Shown here: piece after piece, positions 8,685 through 17,516 of the stretch | How positions within the stretch are numbered: position 1 is the first letter of the stretch | Layout of the letters: every line of letters starts with the position of its first letter | Assembly: GCF_031191205.1 (NCBI RefSeq) | Contig: NZ_CP133470.1 | Span: 813,501 to 877,500 of the forward strand | Direction of reading: 5' to 3' | Length of the DNA: 64,000 bases | From: Haemophilus parainfluenzae ATCC 33392 | Lineage (GTDB): Bacteria > Pseudomonadota > Gammaproteobacteria > Enterobacterales > Pasteurellaceae | Translations under genes and position numbers: made by a program | Notes under the pieces: generated by a model | What the model was told of the DNA's origin: nothing | The model's input: the letters and a program-made list of their open reading frames with translations, nothing else | Database searches by the model: none

Positions 8685-10703
8685 ATGGCAGAAACACAAA
8701 AACAACCAAGTGTTATCCGTTTTGAACAAGAAGTTGCGGCAAAAAATTATGAAGCAGCTTGCGTAGAATTGCTCGATATTTTAAGCAAAATTGATACTAA
8801 TTTTGGTGGCGTTGAAGGCATTGAAATTGATTATCCTAGCCAATTAAATGATGAATTAGTACAAGATAAAATTAAGCATTTTTGTACCCGTGTAGCGGTA
8901 GCAATGAGCGAGCTATTTTCTGATCCTAAATTAGATATTTCTGAAGGCGGAGCACAACGTTTCTTTACCTTACAACGTTGGATTAATATGATTTTTGCAT
9001 CATCACCTTTTGTGAATGCGGATCATGTTTTGCAAACTTATAACCGCAATCCAGATAAAACTAATTTATCCGATTTCCATTTAGATAATGCGAGATCATC
9101 ATTAATTAAATTCTGTATTTTTTACCTGCCAGAATCTAATGTGAATGTTAATCTTGATGCTTTATGGAATTTAGATCCTGAATTATGTGCATCCCTTTGT
9201 TTTGCATTGCAATCACCACGTTTTATCGGTACTGATCAAGCATTCTCTAAGCGTGGTACGCTTTTACAATGGTTCCCTGAAAAATTAGCGACGATTAAAA
9301 ACTTAAATAATGTGCCGAGTGCAATTTCACACGATGTATATATGCATTGCAGCTACGATATTGCTGAAAATAAACACTGGGTGAAAAAAGCATTAAACCA
9401 AGTTATTCGCCGTCATTTATTGGAAGGTGGATGGACAGATCGCGATGTCACTAAATTAGGTGAACGTAATGGCAAACCTGTCATGGTTGTATTATTGGAG
9501 CATTTCCATTCATCCCATTCAATTTATCGTACACATTCCACTTCAATGATTGCTGCACGTGAGCGTTTTCATTTAATTGGTGTGGGTAATGAAGCAGTAG
9601 ATGCGGCAGGACAAGCGGTGTTTGATGAATTCCATTTATTAAAAGGCGATAATATTTTTAGTAAATTGAATGAATTAAAAGAGATTTGTGAAAAAAATGG
9701 TGCAGCCGTTCTTTATATGCCAAGTATTGGGATGGATTTAACTACCATTTTTGCAAGTAATACGCGTCTTGCACCGGTTCAAGTGATTGCTTTAGGCCAT
9801 CCAGCGACGACACATTCTGATTTTATTGAATATGTAATTGTAGAAGATGACTACGTTGGTTCTGAAAAATGCTTCAGTGAGCAATTATTGCGTTTACCAA
9901 AAGATGCCTTACCTTATGTGCCTTCAGCGCTTGCACCGCAACACGTAGAATATCGCTTACGTGAAAATCCTGAAGTGGTGAATATTGGTATTGCTTCAAC
10001 TACAATGAAGCTTAACCCATATTTCTTGGCGGCATTAAAGGCTATTCGTGATCGTGCGAATGTTAAAGTGCATTTCCACTTTGCTTTAGGTCAATCCAGT
10101 GGTGTGACCCATCCTTATGTTGAGCGTTTTATTAAGTCTTATTTAGGCAATGATGCGACAGCTCATCCACATGCACCTTATGATCAATATCTTCGTATTT
10201 TGCATAACTGCGATATGATGGTAAACCCATTCCCATTCGGGAATACGAATGGCATTATTGATATGGTGACATTAGGTTTAGTGGGCATATGTAAAACTGG
10301 TGCAGAAGTTCACGAACATATTGATGAAGGGTTATTCAAACGTTTAGGTTTACCAGAATGGTTAATTGCAAATACGGTAGATGAATATGTTGAACGTGCA
10401 ATTCGTTTAGCAGAAAATCATCAAGAACGTTTAGCACTTCGCCATCATATCATTGAAAATAATGGCCTTCAAACCTTATTTACAGGTGATCCAAGCCCAA
10501 TGGGTAAAGTGTTACTTGAAAAATTTGAGGAATGGAAAGCGGCAAATTTAGCTGAAAAGCTAAAGAAAAAAGCAACTAAATCCACAACCACAAAAGAGAA
10601 GACCACCAAGTCTACCACAACAAAGAAAAGTGCGGTCAAATCTGAAGGTAAATCTGAGCCGAAAAAAACGGTAAAGAAAACCACGAAAAAAGCAGATAAA
10701 TAA
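8685..10703 (+). CDS. ngt: Cytosolic N-glycosyltransferase, HMW1C/NGT type (GT41)
   Basis: Transfers glucose from UDP-glucose to Asn in N-X-S/T sequons, without a lipid carrier, in the cytosol; classical substrates are HMW-type adhesins. The N-terminal all-alpha domain (about 1-250) is followed by a GT-B fold. EHFHSSHSIYR (272-282) holds the active-site histidine region, and HNCDMMVNPFPFGNTNG and GEVHEH-like TGAEVHEHIDEG are the UDP-binding blocks. The A. pleuropneumoniae enzyme is about 620 residues. This one is 672 because of a low-complexity Lys/Thr/Ser tail after about residue 615, which contains an uptake signal at 10628-10637 (encoding KSAVK). No HMW adhesin lies in this window. AAAGGAATT is the ribosome-binding site. 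It is likely co-transcribed with rimO and ends at a clear terminator. Confidence 0.93.
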   Translation: MAETQKQPSVIRFEQEVAAKNYEAACVELLDILSKIDTNFGGVEGIEIDYPSQLNDELVQDKIKHFCTRVAVAMSELFSDPKLDISEGGAQRFFTLQRWINMIFASSPFVNADHVLQTYNRNPDKTNLSDFHLDNARSSLIKFCIFYLPESNVNVNLDALWNLDPELCASLCFALQSPRFIGTDQAFSKRGTLLQWFPEKLATIKNLNNVPSAISHDVYMHCSYDIAENKHWVKKALNQVIRRHLLEGGWTDRDVTKLGERNGKPVMVVLLEHFHSSHSIYRTHSTSMIAARERFHLIGVGNEAVDAAGQAVFDEFHLLKGDNIFSKLNELKEICEKNGAAVLYMPSIGMDLTTIFASNTRLAPVQVIALGHPATTHSDFIEYVIVEDDYVGSEKCFSEQLLRLPKDALPYVPSALAPQHVEYRLRENPEVVNIGIASTTMKLNPYFLAALKAIRDRANVKVHFHFALGQSSGVTHPYVERFIKSYLGNDATAHPHAPYDQYLRILHNCDMMVNPFPFGNTNGIIDMVTLGLVGICKTGAEVHEHIDEGLFKRLGLPEWLIANTVDEYVERAIRLAENHQERLALRHHIIENNGLQTLFTGDPSPMGKVLLEKFEEWKAANLAEKLKKKATKSTTTKEKTTKSTTTKKSAVKSEGKSEPKKTVKKTTKKADK

Positions 10704-10709
10704 TCAATA

Positions 10710-10731
10710 AATCCCCGAAAGGGGATTTTTT
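10710..10731 (+). terminator. Intrinsic terminator of rimO-ngt
   Basis: A 7-bp stem (AATCCCC, 10710-10716, with GGGGATT, 10721-10727) with a GAAA tetraloop is followed by a T-run, 7 bases after the ngt stop. Confidence 0.93.
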
Positions 10732-10841
10732 ATTGAGAAAAATTAAACAAAGCCTCATTTTTTCTAAAAAAGCTTGATTTTGTGGCGTAAAGCCTGTAAT
10801 TAATAGACCCATTCAACACAACATAAAATAAGGAAAAATTC

Positions 10842-11957
10842 ATGAAAAACGTCGGTTTTATCGGTTGGCGCGGAATGGTCGGTTCCGTATTAATGGATCG
10901 TATGGTGCAAGAGCAAGATTTTGCCAATATTAATCCAGTTTTCTTCACCACTTCTCAAGCAGGTCAAAAAGCCCCTGTATTTGCGGGAAAAGAGGCGGGT
11001 GAACTTAAAAATGCATTCGACATTGAAGAACTTAAAAAATTAGACATTATCGTAACCTGCCAAGGTGGCGACTATACCAATGAAGTTTATCCAAAATTAA
11101 AAGCAACAGGTTGGGACGGATATTGGGTTGATGCCGCTTCTGCGCTACGTATGAAAGATGATGCAATTATCGTGCTTGATCCGGTAAACCAACACGTGAT
11201 TTCTGAAGGCTTGAAAAAAGGCATTAAAACTTTCGTGGGTGGTAACTGTACCGTGAGCTTAATGTTAATGGCTATCGGTGGTTTATTTGAAAAAGATTTA
11301 GTGGAATGGGTATCTGTCGCAACTTACCAAGCGGCTTCAGGTGCGGGCGCAAAAAATATGCGTGAATTGATTTCACAAATGGGCTTGTTAGAGCAAGCGG
11401 TTTCAAGCGAATTAAAAGACCCCGCTTCATCAATTTTAGATATTGAACGTAAAGTGACAGCAGAAATGCGTTCTGATAGCTTCCCAACGGATAACTTCGG
11501 TACAGCATTAGGTGGTAGCTTAATCCCTTGGATTGACAAACTTCTTCCTGAAACTGGACAAACTAAAGAAGAATGGAAAGGTTATGCAGAAACCAACAAA
11601 ATCTTAGGTTTAAGTGACAACCCAATTCCTGTTGATGGTCTATGTGTACGTATTGGTGCATTACGTTGCCACAGCCAAGCGTTCACCATCAAAATGAAAA
11701 AAGACTTACCATTAGAAGAAATCGAACAAATTATTGCATCACATAATGAATGGGTTAAAGTAATTCCAAATGACAAAGAAACCACATTACGTGAATTAAC
11801 TCCAGCTAAAGTAACAGGTACATTAAGCGTACCGGTTGGTCGTTTACGTAAATTGGCAATGGGTCCAGAATACTTAGCGGCATTTACTGTGGGTGACCAA
11901 TTATTATGGGGTGCTGCAGAGCCAGTTCGCCGCATTTTAAAACAATTGGTGGCATAA
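10842..11957 (+). CDS. asd: Aspartate-semialdehyde dehydrogenase
   Basis: Reduces aspartyl phosphate to aspartate semialdehyde with NADPH, the branch point to lysine/diaminopimelate, threonine and methionine. The 371-residue product has the GWRGMVGS nucleotide loop (8-15), the catalytic Cys136 in GGNCTVSLM and the catalytic-site histidine in [10 protein letters not shown]; this is the Gram-negative Asd subgroup. The start is ATG 10842 with AAGGAAAAA upstream. It is monocistronic with its own terminator. The 110-bp leader shows no lysine riboswitch. Confidence 0.97.
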   Translation: MKNVGFIGWRGMVGSVLMDRMVQEQDFANINPVFFTTSQAGQKAPVFAGKEAGELKNAFDIEELKKLDIIVTCQGGDYTNEVYPKLKATGWDGYWVDAASALRMKDDAIIVLDPVNQHVISEGLKKGIKTFVGGNCTVSLMLMAIGGLFEKDLVEWVSVATYQAASGAGAKNMRELISQMGLLEQAVSSELKDPASSILDIERKVTAEMRSDSFPTDNFGTALGGSLIPWIDKLLPETGQTKEEWKGYAETNKILGLSDNPIPVDGLCVRIGALRCHSQAFTIKMKKDLPLEEIEQIIASHNEWVKVIPNDKETTLRELTPAKVTGTLSVPVGRLRKLAMGPEYLAAFTVGDQLLWGAAEPVRRILKQLVA

Positions 11958-11973
11958 GTTTTATTTTCACGAC

Positions 11974-11999
11974 AAAGGGCGTATTCACTACGCCCTTTT
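11974..11999 (+). terminator. Intrinsic terminator of asd
   Basis: A 10-bp perfect stem (11974-11983, AAAGGGCGTA, with 11989-11998) closes a 5-base loop and ends in a T-run, 16 bases after the asd stop. Confidence 0.9.
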
Positions 12000-12018
12000 C
12001 ATTACTACAAAAGATAAT

Positions 12019-12447
12019 ATGCTACGATCTATCTTTGTTTTTATTACAATTTCTTTAATGACATTTGTTTTGCAATATTGGTTTGTTTCACGCCTTGGTT
12101 ATCCTGAAACCTTTGCAACAACATGCCAAGATTACACGGGTGAATTCTTATCTGAGGCACATTGTGAATATACGTTTAATATATTATTTACAACGATAAC
12201 TGTTGCGTTTTTAGCATTGTTTCCTTTTATTATTTCTCAGAAATTATCTTACTTTATTATCGGTTGTTTATGGCTTGGGCTTTTATGGCTATTGGGTTCA
12301 GTTTTTATCACCTTTGATAGTACTGATTTAGGAAATACACTTGAGCTTTCAAGCTTATTTCACTATGCTTGGATCGAATTAAAGATACCTTATATCGTCA
12401 TATCTATTATCTCTATCCCTACACTATTTTTTATTAAAAAATTATGA
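12019..12447 (+). CDS. Small membrane protein of unknown function
   Basis: A 142-residue protein with four predicted transmembrane stretches (about 3-22, 55-75, 77-100 and 118-138). A polar loop between the first two has Cys36 and Cys49 (TTCQDYTGEF and HCEYTF), which would face the periplasm and could pair. I do not recognise a named family. Its stop overlaps the start of the lysophospholipase gene by 4 bp (ATGA), so the two are translationally coupled. Confidence 0.75.
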   Translation: MLRSIFVFITISLMTFVLQYWFVSRLGYPETFATTCQDYTGEFLSEAHCEYTFNILFTTITVAFLALFPFIISQKLSYFIIGCLWLGLLWLLGSVFITFDSTDLGNTLELSSLFHYAWIELKIPYIVISIISIPTLFFIKKL

Positions 12448-13379
12448 TCAGAGAACCTCATTTTCATCAATTTGCTCTTGCGGAGTTATTGCCTTTTTTT
12501 GAGCAATTTCCGACGCAATATCTTTCTGGCGAACGAAATATCAAATTGGCTTATCGTCATTTGGTTCAGCCTGAAAGTGCGGTCAGAAAATTGATGATTT
12601 TGGTGAATGGTCGAGCAGAAAATATGCTCAAATGGACTGAGTTGGCTTATGATTTTTACCAACAAGGTTATGATGTTTTGCTTTTCGATCATCGAGGACA
12701 AGGCTATTCACAGCGTATTATTCCTCAAAAAGGGCATTTAGATGAGTTTCGTTTTTATACCGATGATATGGCAAAAATCATTGAAAAAACGACCGCACTT
12801 TATGCTTATCAAGCGCAATATATTCTCGCCCACTCCCTAGGAGCTTTGATTTCCACCTATTATCTAGCCAATTACGATCATCATATTAAAAAGGCTGTGC
12901 TTTCTTCGCCTTTCTTTGGTGTTCCGATGAAACATCCATTACGAGATGAAGTCATCATTGCAACAATGATGGCATTTGGTCAAGGTCATCGCTATGTTTT
13001 TGGTAAAGGACATTACAAACCGGCAGATTTAAACCTTAATGAACTCAGCCATTCTAAAACGCGAATGAAATGGATGAACCGAATTAATCGAAAACGCGCT
13101 ACTATTCACTTAGGCGGCCCGACTTTCCGTTGGGTACATTTGTGTTTAAATGCAATCAAAGCGCTCCCTAAAATCATTCCAAGAGTGGAAACACCAGTGC
13201 TTATCCTACAAGCGGAAAAGGAAAAAATTGTGGATAACAAAAATCTTGAAAAATTGACCGCACTTTTTCCTCATGCAGAATCCATGCTTGTACTTCAGGC
13301 AAAACATGAAATCCTTTTTGAAAAGGATAACGTGAGAAAAGCCGTGCTTGAACGTGTGAATCAATTTCTTCATTCTTAA
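12444..13379 (+). CDS. pldB: Lysophospholipase-like alpha/beta hydrolase (PldB family)
   Basis: A 311-residue alpha/beta hydrolase with FDHRGQGYS (oxyanion region), the nucleophile elbow AHSLGA (Ser in GxSxG form at about 130) and a C-terminal KHEILFE segment supplying the catalytic His; the acid is probably in LQAEKEKIVD. It resembles PldB, lysophospholipase L2, which removes the remaining acyl chain from lysophospholipids at the inner membrane. There is no signal peptide. It carries uptake signals at 12577, 12792 and 13257. Substrate is inferred from family only. Confidence 0.85.
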   Translation: MIREPHFHQFALAELLPFFEQFPTQYLSGERNIKLAYRHLVQPESAVRKLMILVNGRAENMLKWTELAYDFYQQGYDVLLFDHRGQGYSQRIIPQKGHLDEFRFYTDDMAKIIEKTTALYAYQAQYILAHSLGALISTYYLANYDHHIKKAVLSSPFFGVPMKHPLRDEVIIATMMAFGQGHRYVFGKGHYKPADLNLNELSHSKTRMKWMNRINRKRATIHLGGPTFRWVHLCLNAIKALPKIIPRVETPVLILQAEKEKIVDNKNLEKLTALFPHAESMLVLQAKHEILFEKDNVRKAVLERVNQFLHS

Positions 13380-13450
13380 AGCTATTTTTTAATCTGAATC
13401 AAGTTTTTATCAAATTCTATTAAAAACATCTCTTAAATCTTTACTCATAC

Positions 13451-13512
13451 TAAATAAGTGGTATCTTTATATCCGCTTATTTAATCGATTGCGTCACGGT
13501 CGTTATACGTGA
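13451..13512 (+). promoter_or_regulatory. Two tandem hairpins in the leader of the DASS transporter gene
   Basis: The first hairpin pairs 13452-13461 (AAATAAGTGG) with 13473-13482. The second pairs TCACG (13494-13498) with CGTGA (13508-13512). Neither is followed by a T-run, so they are not ordinary terminators. They could be leader structure or an operator; function is unknown. Confidence 0.35.
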
Positions 13513-13550
13513 TGAATTATTTTTTTGTTCATTTATCTAGGAGTTATCCT

Positions 13551-15005
13551 ATGGAAAGTAAAATTCCAGCAGTAGAAGTCAAACTTGGCTTTAAATGGCA
13601 GGGGCTGCTGATTGCCATCATCGTTGGTTTAGGGATTTGGTTAATCCCGACACCAGAAGGTTTATCCGCTAAAGCATGGGGAATGCTAGCGCTGTTTGTG
13701 GCAACCATTGTGGCTATTATCGCTAAAGCAATGCCTATGGGTGCTGCAACGCTCGTTGCCTTGGTGATCAGTGGTTTGACTGGACTTACACCTATTTCAC
13801 CAAAACAAGGTGATGTAGGTATGTTATCCGGCTTTGCTAATGGCACAATTTGGTTGATTGCTATTGCCATGTTTTTATCTCGAGCAGTAATTAAAACTGG
13901 TTTAGGTAAACGTATCGCGCTGTACTTCGTTGGTCGTTTTGGTAAAAAAATGATGGGTGTGGCTTATGGTATGGCGTTGGCTGATGTTGTTATCGGTCCG
14001 GGGATTCCTTCGGCTTCTGCGCGTGGGGGTGGTATTATGTACCCAATTATGCAATCTATTGCTGATGCGTATGAGTCCAAACCAGGTCCAACCGCTCGTC
14101 GTGCGGGTGCATTCTTAGCGATTGCTGTCTCTCAAATCGATACCATTATTTGTACCATGTTCTTAACTGCGATGGCGGGTAACCCGTTAATTGCAGAACT
14201 TGCGAAAAGCCAAGGTGTAGAAATCACTTGGATGACATGGTTCTTAGGGGCAATCGTGCCGGGTATTGTGAGCTTAATTGTCTTACCTTATTTCGTGTAT
14301 TTAATTTATCCGCCAGAATTAAAAGATACGCCTAAAATGGCAGAAATGGCACGTGAAGAATTAAAAAGCATGGGTCCAATGAGCAAAGCAGAATGGATTC
14401 TTGCTCTAGACTTTATCCTTCTCTTATTCCTTTGGACGGTGGGTGATTTAGTCTTCCATATTCCTGCAACAATTTCAGCATTTATTGGTTTAGTGATTTT
14501 ATTATTAACCAATATTATGAGCTGGAAAAATATCGTGGCAGAAACCACCGCATGGGATACGATGTTCTGGTTTGCGGTATTGGTCATGATGGCGAATGCG
14601 CTTAATAAATACGGTGCAATCACTTGGATTTCCACCCACATTTCCGCATCTGTGGGCGATTTCAGCTGGCCAGTTGCCTTTACTATTTTAGTGTTGGTGT
14701 ATTTCTATACCCGCTATTTCTTTGCTTCAGCCATGGCGCATATTTCCGCAATGTACCTTGCTTTTGTGGCAGCGGCTATCGCTGTGGGTACACCACCAAT
14801 CATTGCTGCAATTGGTTTAGGTTACACCTCAACATTATCCATGAGCTTAACGCAATATGCTGGTGGTCCTGGCCCTGCTTTATACGGCTCAGGTTATAAC
14901 TCAACTGGTCAATGGTGGGGCGTGAGCTTTATTGTTTCCATCCTTTCATTAGTGATTTGGTTTGGTGTGGGTGGATTATGGATGAAACTCCTTGGTTGGT
15001 GGTAA
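13551..15005 (+). CDS. DASS-family anion/dicarboxylate transporter (CitT-like)
   Basis: A 484-residue, roughly 12-TM protein of the divalent anion:sodium symporter family. Two family landmarks are visible: the first hairpin half ending GPGIPSASARGGGIMYPI, and the second-half motif YTSTLSMSLTQYAGGPGPALYGSGY, which resembles the substrate-binding segment of CitT/YbhI-type exchangers. Likely substrates are citrate, tartrate, malate or 2-oxoglutarate; sequence does not decide. I start at ATG 13551 because of TAGGAG at 13538-13543. The longer frame from 13509 begins inside the second leader hairpin. Confidence 0.88.
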   Translation: MESKIPAVEVKLGFKWQGLLIAIIVGLGIWLIPTPEGLSAKAWGMLALFVATIVAIIAKAMPMGAATLVALVISGLTGLTPISPKQGDVGMLSGFANGTIWLIAIAMFLSRAVIKTGLGKRIALYFVGRFGKKMMGVAYGMALADVVIGPGIPSASARGGGIMYPIMQSIADAYESKPGPTARRAGAFLAIAVSQIDTIICTMFLTAMAGNPLIAELAKSQGVEITWMTWFLGAIVPGIVSLIVLPYFVYLIYPPELKDTPKMAEMAREELKSMGPMSKAEWILALDFILLLFLWTVGDLVFHIPATISAFIGLVILLLTNIMSWKNIVAETTAWDTMFWFAVLVMMANALNKYGAITWISTHISASVGDFSWPVAFTILVLVYFYTRYFFASAMAHISAMYLAFVAAAIAVGTPPIIAAIGLGYTSTLSMSLTQYAGGPGPALYGSGYNSTGQWWGVSFIVSILSLVIWFGVGGLWMKLLGWW

Positions 15006-15032
15006 TCCTTATTAATTCATAAAAATCCCTAA

Positions 15033-15079
15033 AAAAACGACCGCACTTTGATTTGTATCTCAAAAGTGCGGTTGTTTTT
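15033..15079. terminator. Bidirectional terminator made of an inverted uptake-signal pair
   Basis: A 17-bp stem (15033-15049 with 15063-15079, one G-T pair) is built from ACCGCACTTT and AAAGTGCGGT with A/T runs outside. It separates the DASS gene from the convergent lipoprotein gene. Confidence 0.88.
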
Positions 15080-15093
15080 ATCTGTATTTTGAA

Positions 15094-15396
15094 TTAATCA
15101 TCCCAGTTGTCATCCCAATCACTGTGTCTTCTGTGGTGGTGATGTCTTTTATGTTTTTTATGATGGCGATATTCTCTGTCATCGTAGTCTCCGCCTTTGT
15201 TCACTTGGCTACCGATTACGCCACCTAATGCTGCTCCGCCTAGAGTTGTGGCAATATCACCACCTAATAAACCACCGGCTACGCCACCGATTGCTGCACC
15301 TGTTGCAGTATGACGTTGTTGTCTGTCCATTTCACAAGCGGTTAAGCTTCCTGCTAATGCAACAATCACTAACCCTTTCATCAATTTAGATTTCAT
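15094..15396 (-). CDS. Glycine-zipper lipoprotein with a His/Asp-rich tail
   Basis: A 100-residue lipoprotein. The signal peptide ends in the lipobox LTAC (Cys21), followed by a glycine-zipper segment (GAAIGGVAGGLLGG and GGAALGGVIGSQV, about 33-66) typical of SlyB/Rick_17kDa-like small envelope proteins. The last 30 residues are rich in His (about 11), Arg/Lys and Asp, ending DWDDNWDD, which suggests cation binding. Function unknown; outer-membrane anchoring and oligomerisation through the zipper are inferred. Confidence 0.8.
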   Translation of the reverse strand: MKSKLMKGLVIVALAGSLTACEMDRQQRHTATGAAIGGVAGGLLGGDIATTLGGAALGGVIGSQVNKGGDYDDREYRHHKKHKRHHHHRRHSDWDDNWDD

Positions 15397-15639
15397 AAAT
15401 CTACTCCTCTATTTTTGTCGGGATTGCTTGCCTAAGCACTTATGCAATCCGGCGTGTAAAAGCATTCCTTTTACGATTGCTTTGACTATTTGGAAAATTA
15501 GTTAGTTCAAATGGCTTGTTCAATTGGTTCAAGAATGAGCAATTTTTGGTATGATTGTTGAGAGGTTTAATAGGTGATTAAATCAGATGTTGTAAAATTT
15601 ATTTTCACTAATTGAAGTTAAATCTCAAGTAATAAAATA

Positions 15640-15882
15640 ATGAGTAAGAAAATGAAAAAAAATATACTAATACCTTTATTTACACTACTGACTTCTTGTA
15701 CTTCAGATGTCAATGATCCCATAGTTAGGTTTTGGAATGATGGTATTCGTCCTTCCGAATCTAAGATGAGTGCAATTAAAGAATGTCTTGATAAGGCTTA
15801 TAAAATATATCCTAATGAAAAAGAAGGATATGATGATCGTATAGGATATGTAGATAGTTGCATGAAAGAAAAAGGATATTAA
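15640..15882 (+). CDS. Small Cys-containing lipoprotein, RFWN family, copy 1
   Basis: An 80-residue predicted lipoprotein with lipobox LTSC at about residue 20. The mature part begins DPIVRFWNDGIRP and has two further cysteines (KECLDKAY and SCMKEKGY). It is clearly related to the product at 17004 (FVRFWNGDVIP and two spaced Cys), and its end resembles ECMNTKGY in the gene remnant at 22076. Either ATG 15640 or ATG 15652 could start it. A decayed two-TM gene follows at 15923. Base composition is much more AT-rich than the core genes. I know no family name; immunity or envelope function is a guess. Confidence 0.7.
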   Translation: MSKKMKKNILIPLFTLLTSCTSDVNDPIVRFWNDGIRPSESKMSAIKECLDKAYKIYPNEKEGYDDRIGYVDSCMKEKGY

Positions 15883-15922
15883 TTTGTATATCATACACAG
15901 ACTGTAATAAGGTCATAATTAA

Positions 15923-16124
15923 ATGAGAAAAAGTGATTTTTTAAAATTCTAAAATTAACATTATTAGCTTTAGTTTTTTATATTTATATTCGCTATCGAA
16001 GTTCAATTTTAATTTTAATAAGATTGATTTGATATCAATATTTAAATTATTTCAGGTTTTGTTTTTATTGTTTTTATTTTGCTTTTTTATAAATAAATTT
16101 ACATGTGGTAATAATAGTAAATAA
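15923..16124 (+). pseudogene. Frameshifted paralogue of the small two-TM protein at 16756
   Basis: The reading frame starts MRKSDFLKF and then stops. One base later it continues KINIISFSFLYLYSLSKF, NFNFNKIDLISIFK and on to GNNSK before a stop. Compared with the intact product at 16756 (MKKNDFIEIIKIS, YSLYKFNFDFSKVKILSI), the two align along their length across a single extra base near 15950. It is therefore a broken copy of the same gene, placed directly after a lipoprotein gene, like the intact two-TM genes at 17261 and 22459. Confidence 0.7.
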
Positions 16125-16186
16125 GTATTTATATATTTAAATAATCTATAGAATGATTGATAATCAATGATGGAGAGATATAAATA

Positions 16187-16378
16187 ATGATTTTAAAAAT
16201 ATTAAAATTTTTTATAGCTGTTGCATTCATATTTTTCTTGTTTATGGTGATAGTTCAGTTCGATATGGGAAGAAATAATTTGCAATATGTAGTTCTTATG
16301 AAAGAAGCTTTAATTATGTCTCTAAAATTTCAGGTGGTTGCTTTGCCGATATATTTTCTCTTTTTTAAACGAGATTAG
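16187..16378 (+). CDS. Small two-TM membrane protein
   Basis: A 63-residue protein with helix 1 at about 5-25, a short loop with Asp and Arg (QFDMGRNN), helix 2 at about 40-60 and a basic end (FFKRD). GGAGAG at 16172-16177 is a plausible ribosome-binding site. It is one of several proteins of the same size and topology in this island (16411, 16756, 17261, 22459, 24205). No named family recognised. Confidence 0.6.
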   Translation: MILKILKFFIAVAFIFFLFMVIVQFDMGRNNLQYVVLMKEALIMSLKFQVVALPIYFLFFKRD

Positions 16379-16410
16379 AGCGGTTGGAATGAATAAAAAT
16401 AAGGTGGTAA

Positions 16411-16602
16411 ATGATGAAATATTTTATTTTTTATTTATTATCTTGCTTATTATGCTTTATTGTTTTTGAATTGATTATTGGTGTGTTTGATTATTTTATT
16501 TATGGACAGTTTACAGGAGATTTCATACAAGCCACAATCGCATCTATCATCGTTTCTGTTATAGCGATGGTTATTCATTTGATTTTTGGTATGAAGAAGT
16601 AA
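16411..16602 (+). CDS. Small two-TM membrane protein
   Basis: A 63-residue protein with two hydrophobic helices (about 3-25 and 40-60) separated by a polar turn (YFIYGQFTGDF) and ending in GMKK. AAGGTGG precedes it; the start may be ATG 16411 or ATG 16414. It has the same size and topology as its neighbours and its function is unknown. The 150 bp after it hold no gene I can support. Confidence 0.6.
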   Translation: MMKYFIFYLLSCLLCFIVFELIIGVFDYFIYGQFTGDFIQATIASIIVSVIAMVIHLIFGMKK

Positions 16603-16755
16603 ATTATTATCTTGTGATATATGATGATAAAATCAGGTAGGGAGCATGAATCGTGTGTCATTCATACTCTTGCTTATTGATGCCCAAGCGTAAATATTTG
16701 GTTCACAAGTGCCAACATTGACCAATGAACCACTATCTAAGAATGAACGGAAATA

Positions 16756-16953
16756 ATGAAAAAAAATGATTTTATTGAGATTATAAAAATATCAATGTTT
16801 CTGATTTTTATGGCAACTTTATACTCTCTATATAAATTTAACTTTGATTTTTCTAAAGTTAAAATTTTATCTATATTAAAGTGGTATCCAGCATCATTTA
16901 TTTGTGTATTAGTTGGCTTTTATCTTAGTCGTTTTCTAAAAAATAGTAGGTAG
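16756..16953 (+). CDS. Small two-TM membrane protein
   Basis: A 65-residue protein: basic N-terminus (MKKNDF), helix about 12-28, a charged turn (NFDFSKVK), helix about 43-60 and a basic tail (FLKNSR). It is the intact paralogue of the frameshifted copy at 15923. Found immediately before the lipoprotein gene at 17004. Function unknown. Confidence 0.6.
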   Translation: MKKNDFIEIIKISMFLIFMATLYSLYKFNFDFSKVKILSILKWYPASFICVLVGFYLSRFLKNSR

Positions 16954-17003
16954 AAAACTAGACAGGCTACATGAATGATGAAGGTAATATTGGGAGATAA
17001 AAA

Positions 17004-17258
17004 ATGAGTAAGATAAATCTCAGTCTCTTTTTGCTTTGTAGTATTTTGACTGCATGTGTTTCTTCTGATAGCCATTTTGTTCGATTTTGGAATGGTGATG
17101 TGATACCTGAAAGGCCATATGAGGAACAAAAAATTTTTGAATCATGTTATGAGAAATATAAAAATCTTCCTGATAAGACAAATGAGGAACGAGAGGTCAT
17201 AAGTTTGAAAGTTATGGACTGTATTTCACATGATAAATTAAAAGAAAAAGAGAAGTAG
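17004..17258 (+). CDS. Small Cys-containing lipoprotein, RFWN family, copy 2
   Basis: An 84-residue predicted lipoprotein with lipobox LTAC at residues 15-18. The mature part contains HFVRFWNGDVIPE, then two cysteines (ESCYEKYKN and MDCISHDK) spaced much as in the copy at 15640. GGGAGA at 16991-16996 is the ribosome-binding site. The next gene starts 2 bp after its stop, so the two are almost certainly one unit. Function unknown; the pair of Cys could form a periplasmic disulfide. Confidence 0.72.
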   Translation: MSKINLSLFLLCSILTACVSSDSHFVRFWNGDVIPERPYEEQKIFESCYEKYKNLPDKTNEEREVISLKVMDCISHDKLKEKEK

Positions 17259-17260
17259 GC

Positions 17261-17473
17261 ATGAGATATTTATTACTTATTTTAAAAAGATCTTTTTTGA
17301 TGACTATCATTCTGCAACTTATTTTTTATATAAATGCATGGTTTATTACGGGTAATGTTGATCAGATTGATTTTTTTGTAAGTAAAGAGCATTTATTCTT
17401 TAGTTTAAAGATATGGCTTTCTCTATTTGTTTTATTTTTATTAATATATTATTTAGGTAATAATAAATATTAA
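17261..17473 (+). CDS. Small two-TM membrane protein partnered with the upstream lipoprotein
   Basis: A 70-residue protein with a basic N-terminus (ILKRS), helix about 12-32, a loop with Asp and Lys (NVDQIDFFVSKEH) and helix about 48-65. It starts 2 bp after the lipoprotein stop. The lipoprotein plus two-TM arrangement is seen three times in this island. Function unknown. Confidence 0.65.
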   Translation: MRYLLLILKRSFLMTIILQLIFYINAWFITGNVDQIDFFVSKEHLFFSLKIWLSLFVLFLLIYYLGNNKY

Positions 17474-17516
17474 TGATTTACTGATGATGCAAAAATGAGA
17501 TAATTAAGGTGTGACA

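Noticed and set aside
10732..10841. Lysine riboswitch before asd
   Set aside because: The leader is only about 110 bp and lacks the needed helices and conserved core.
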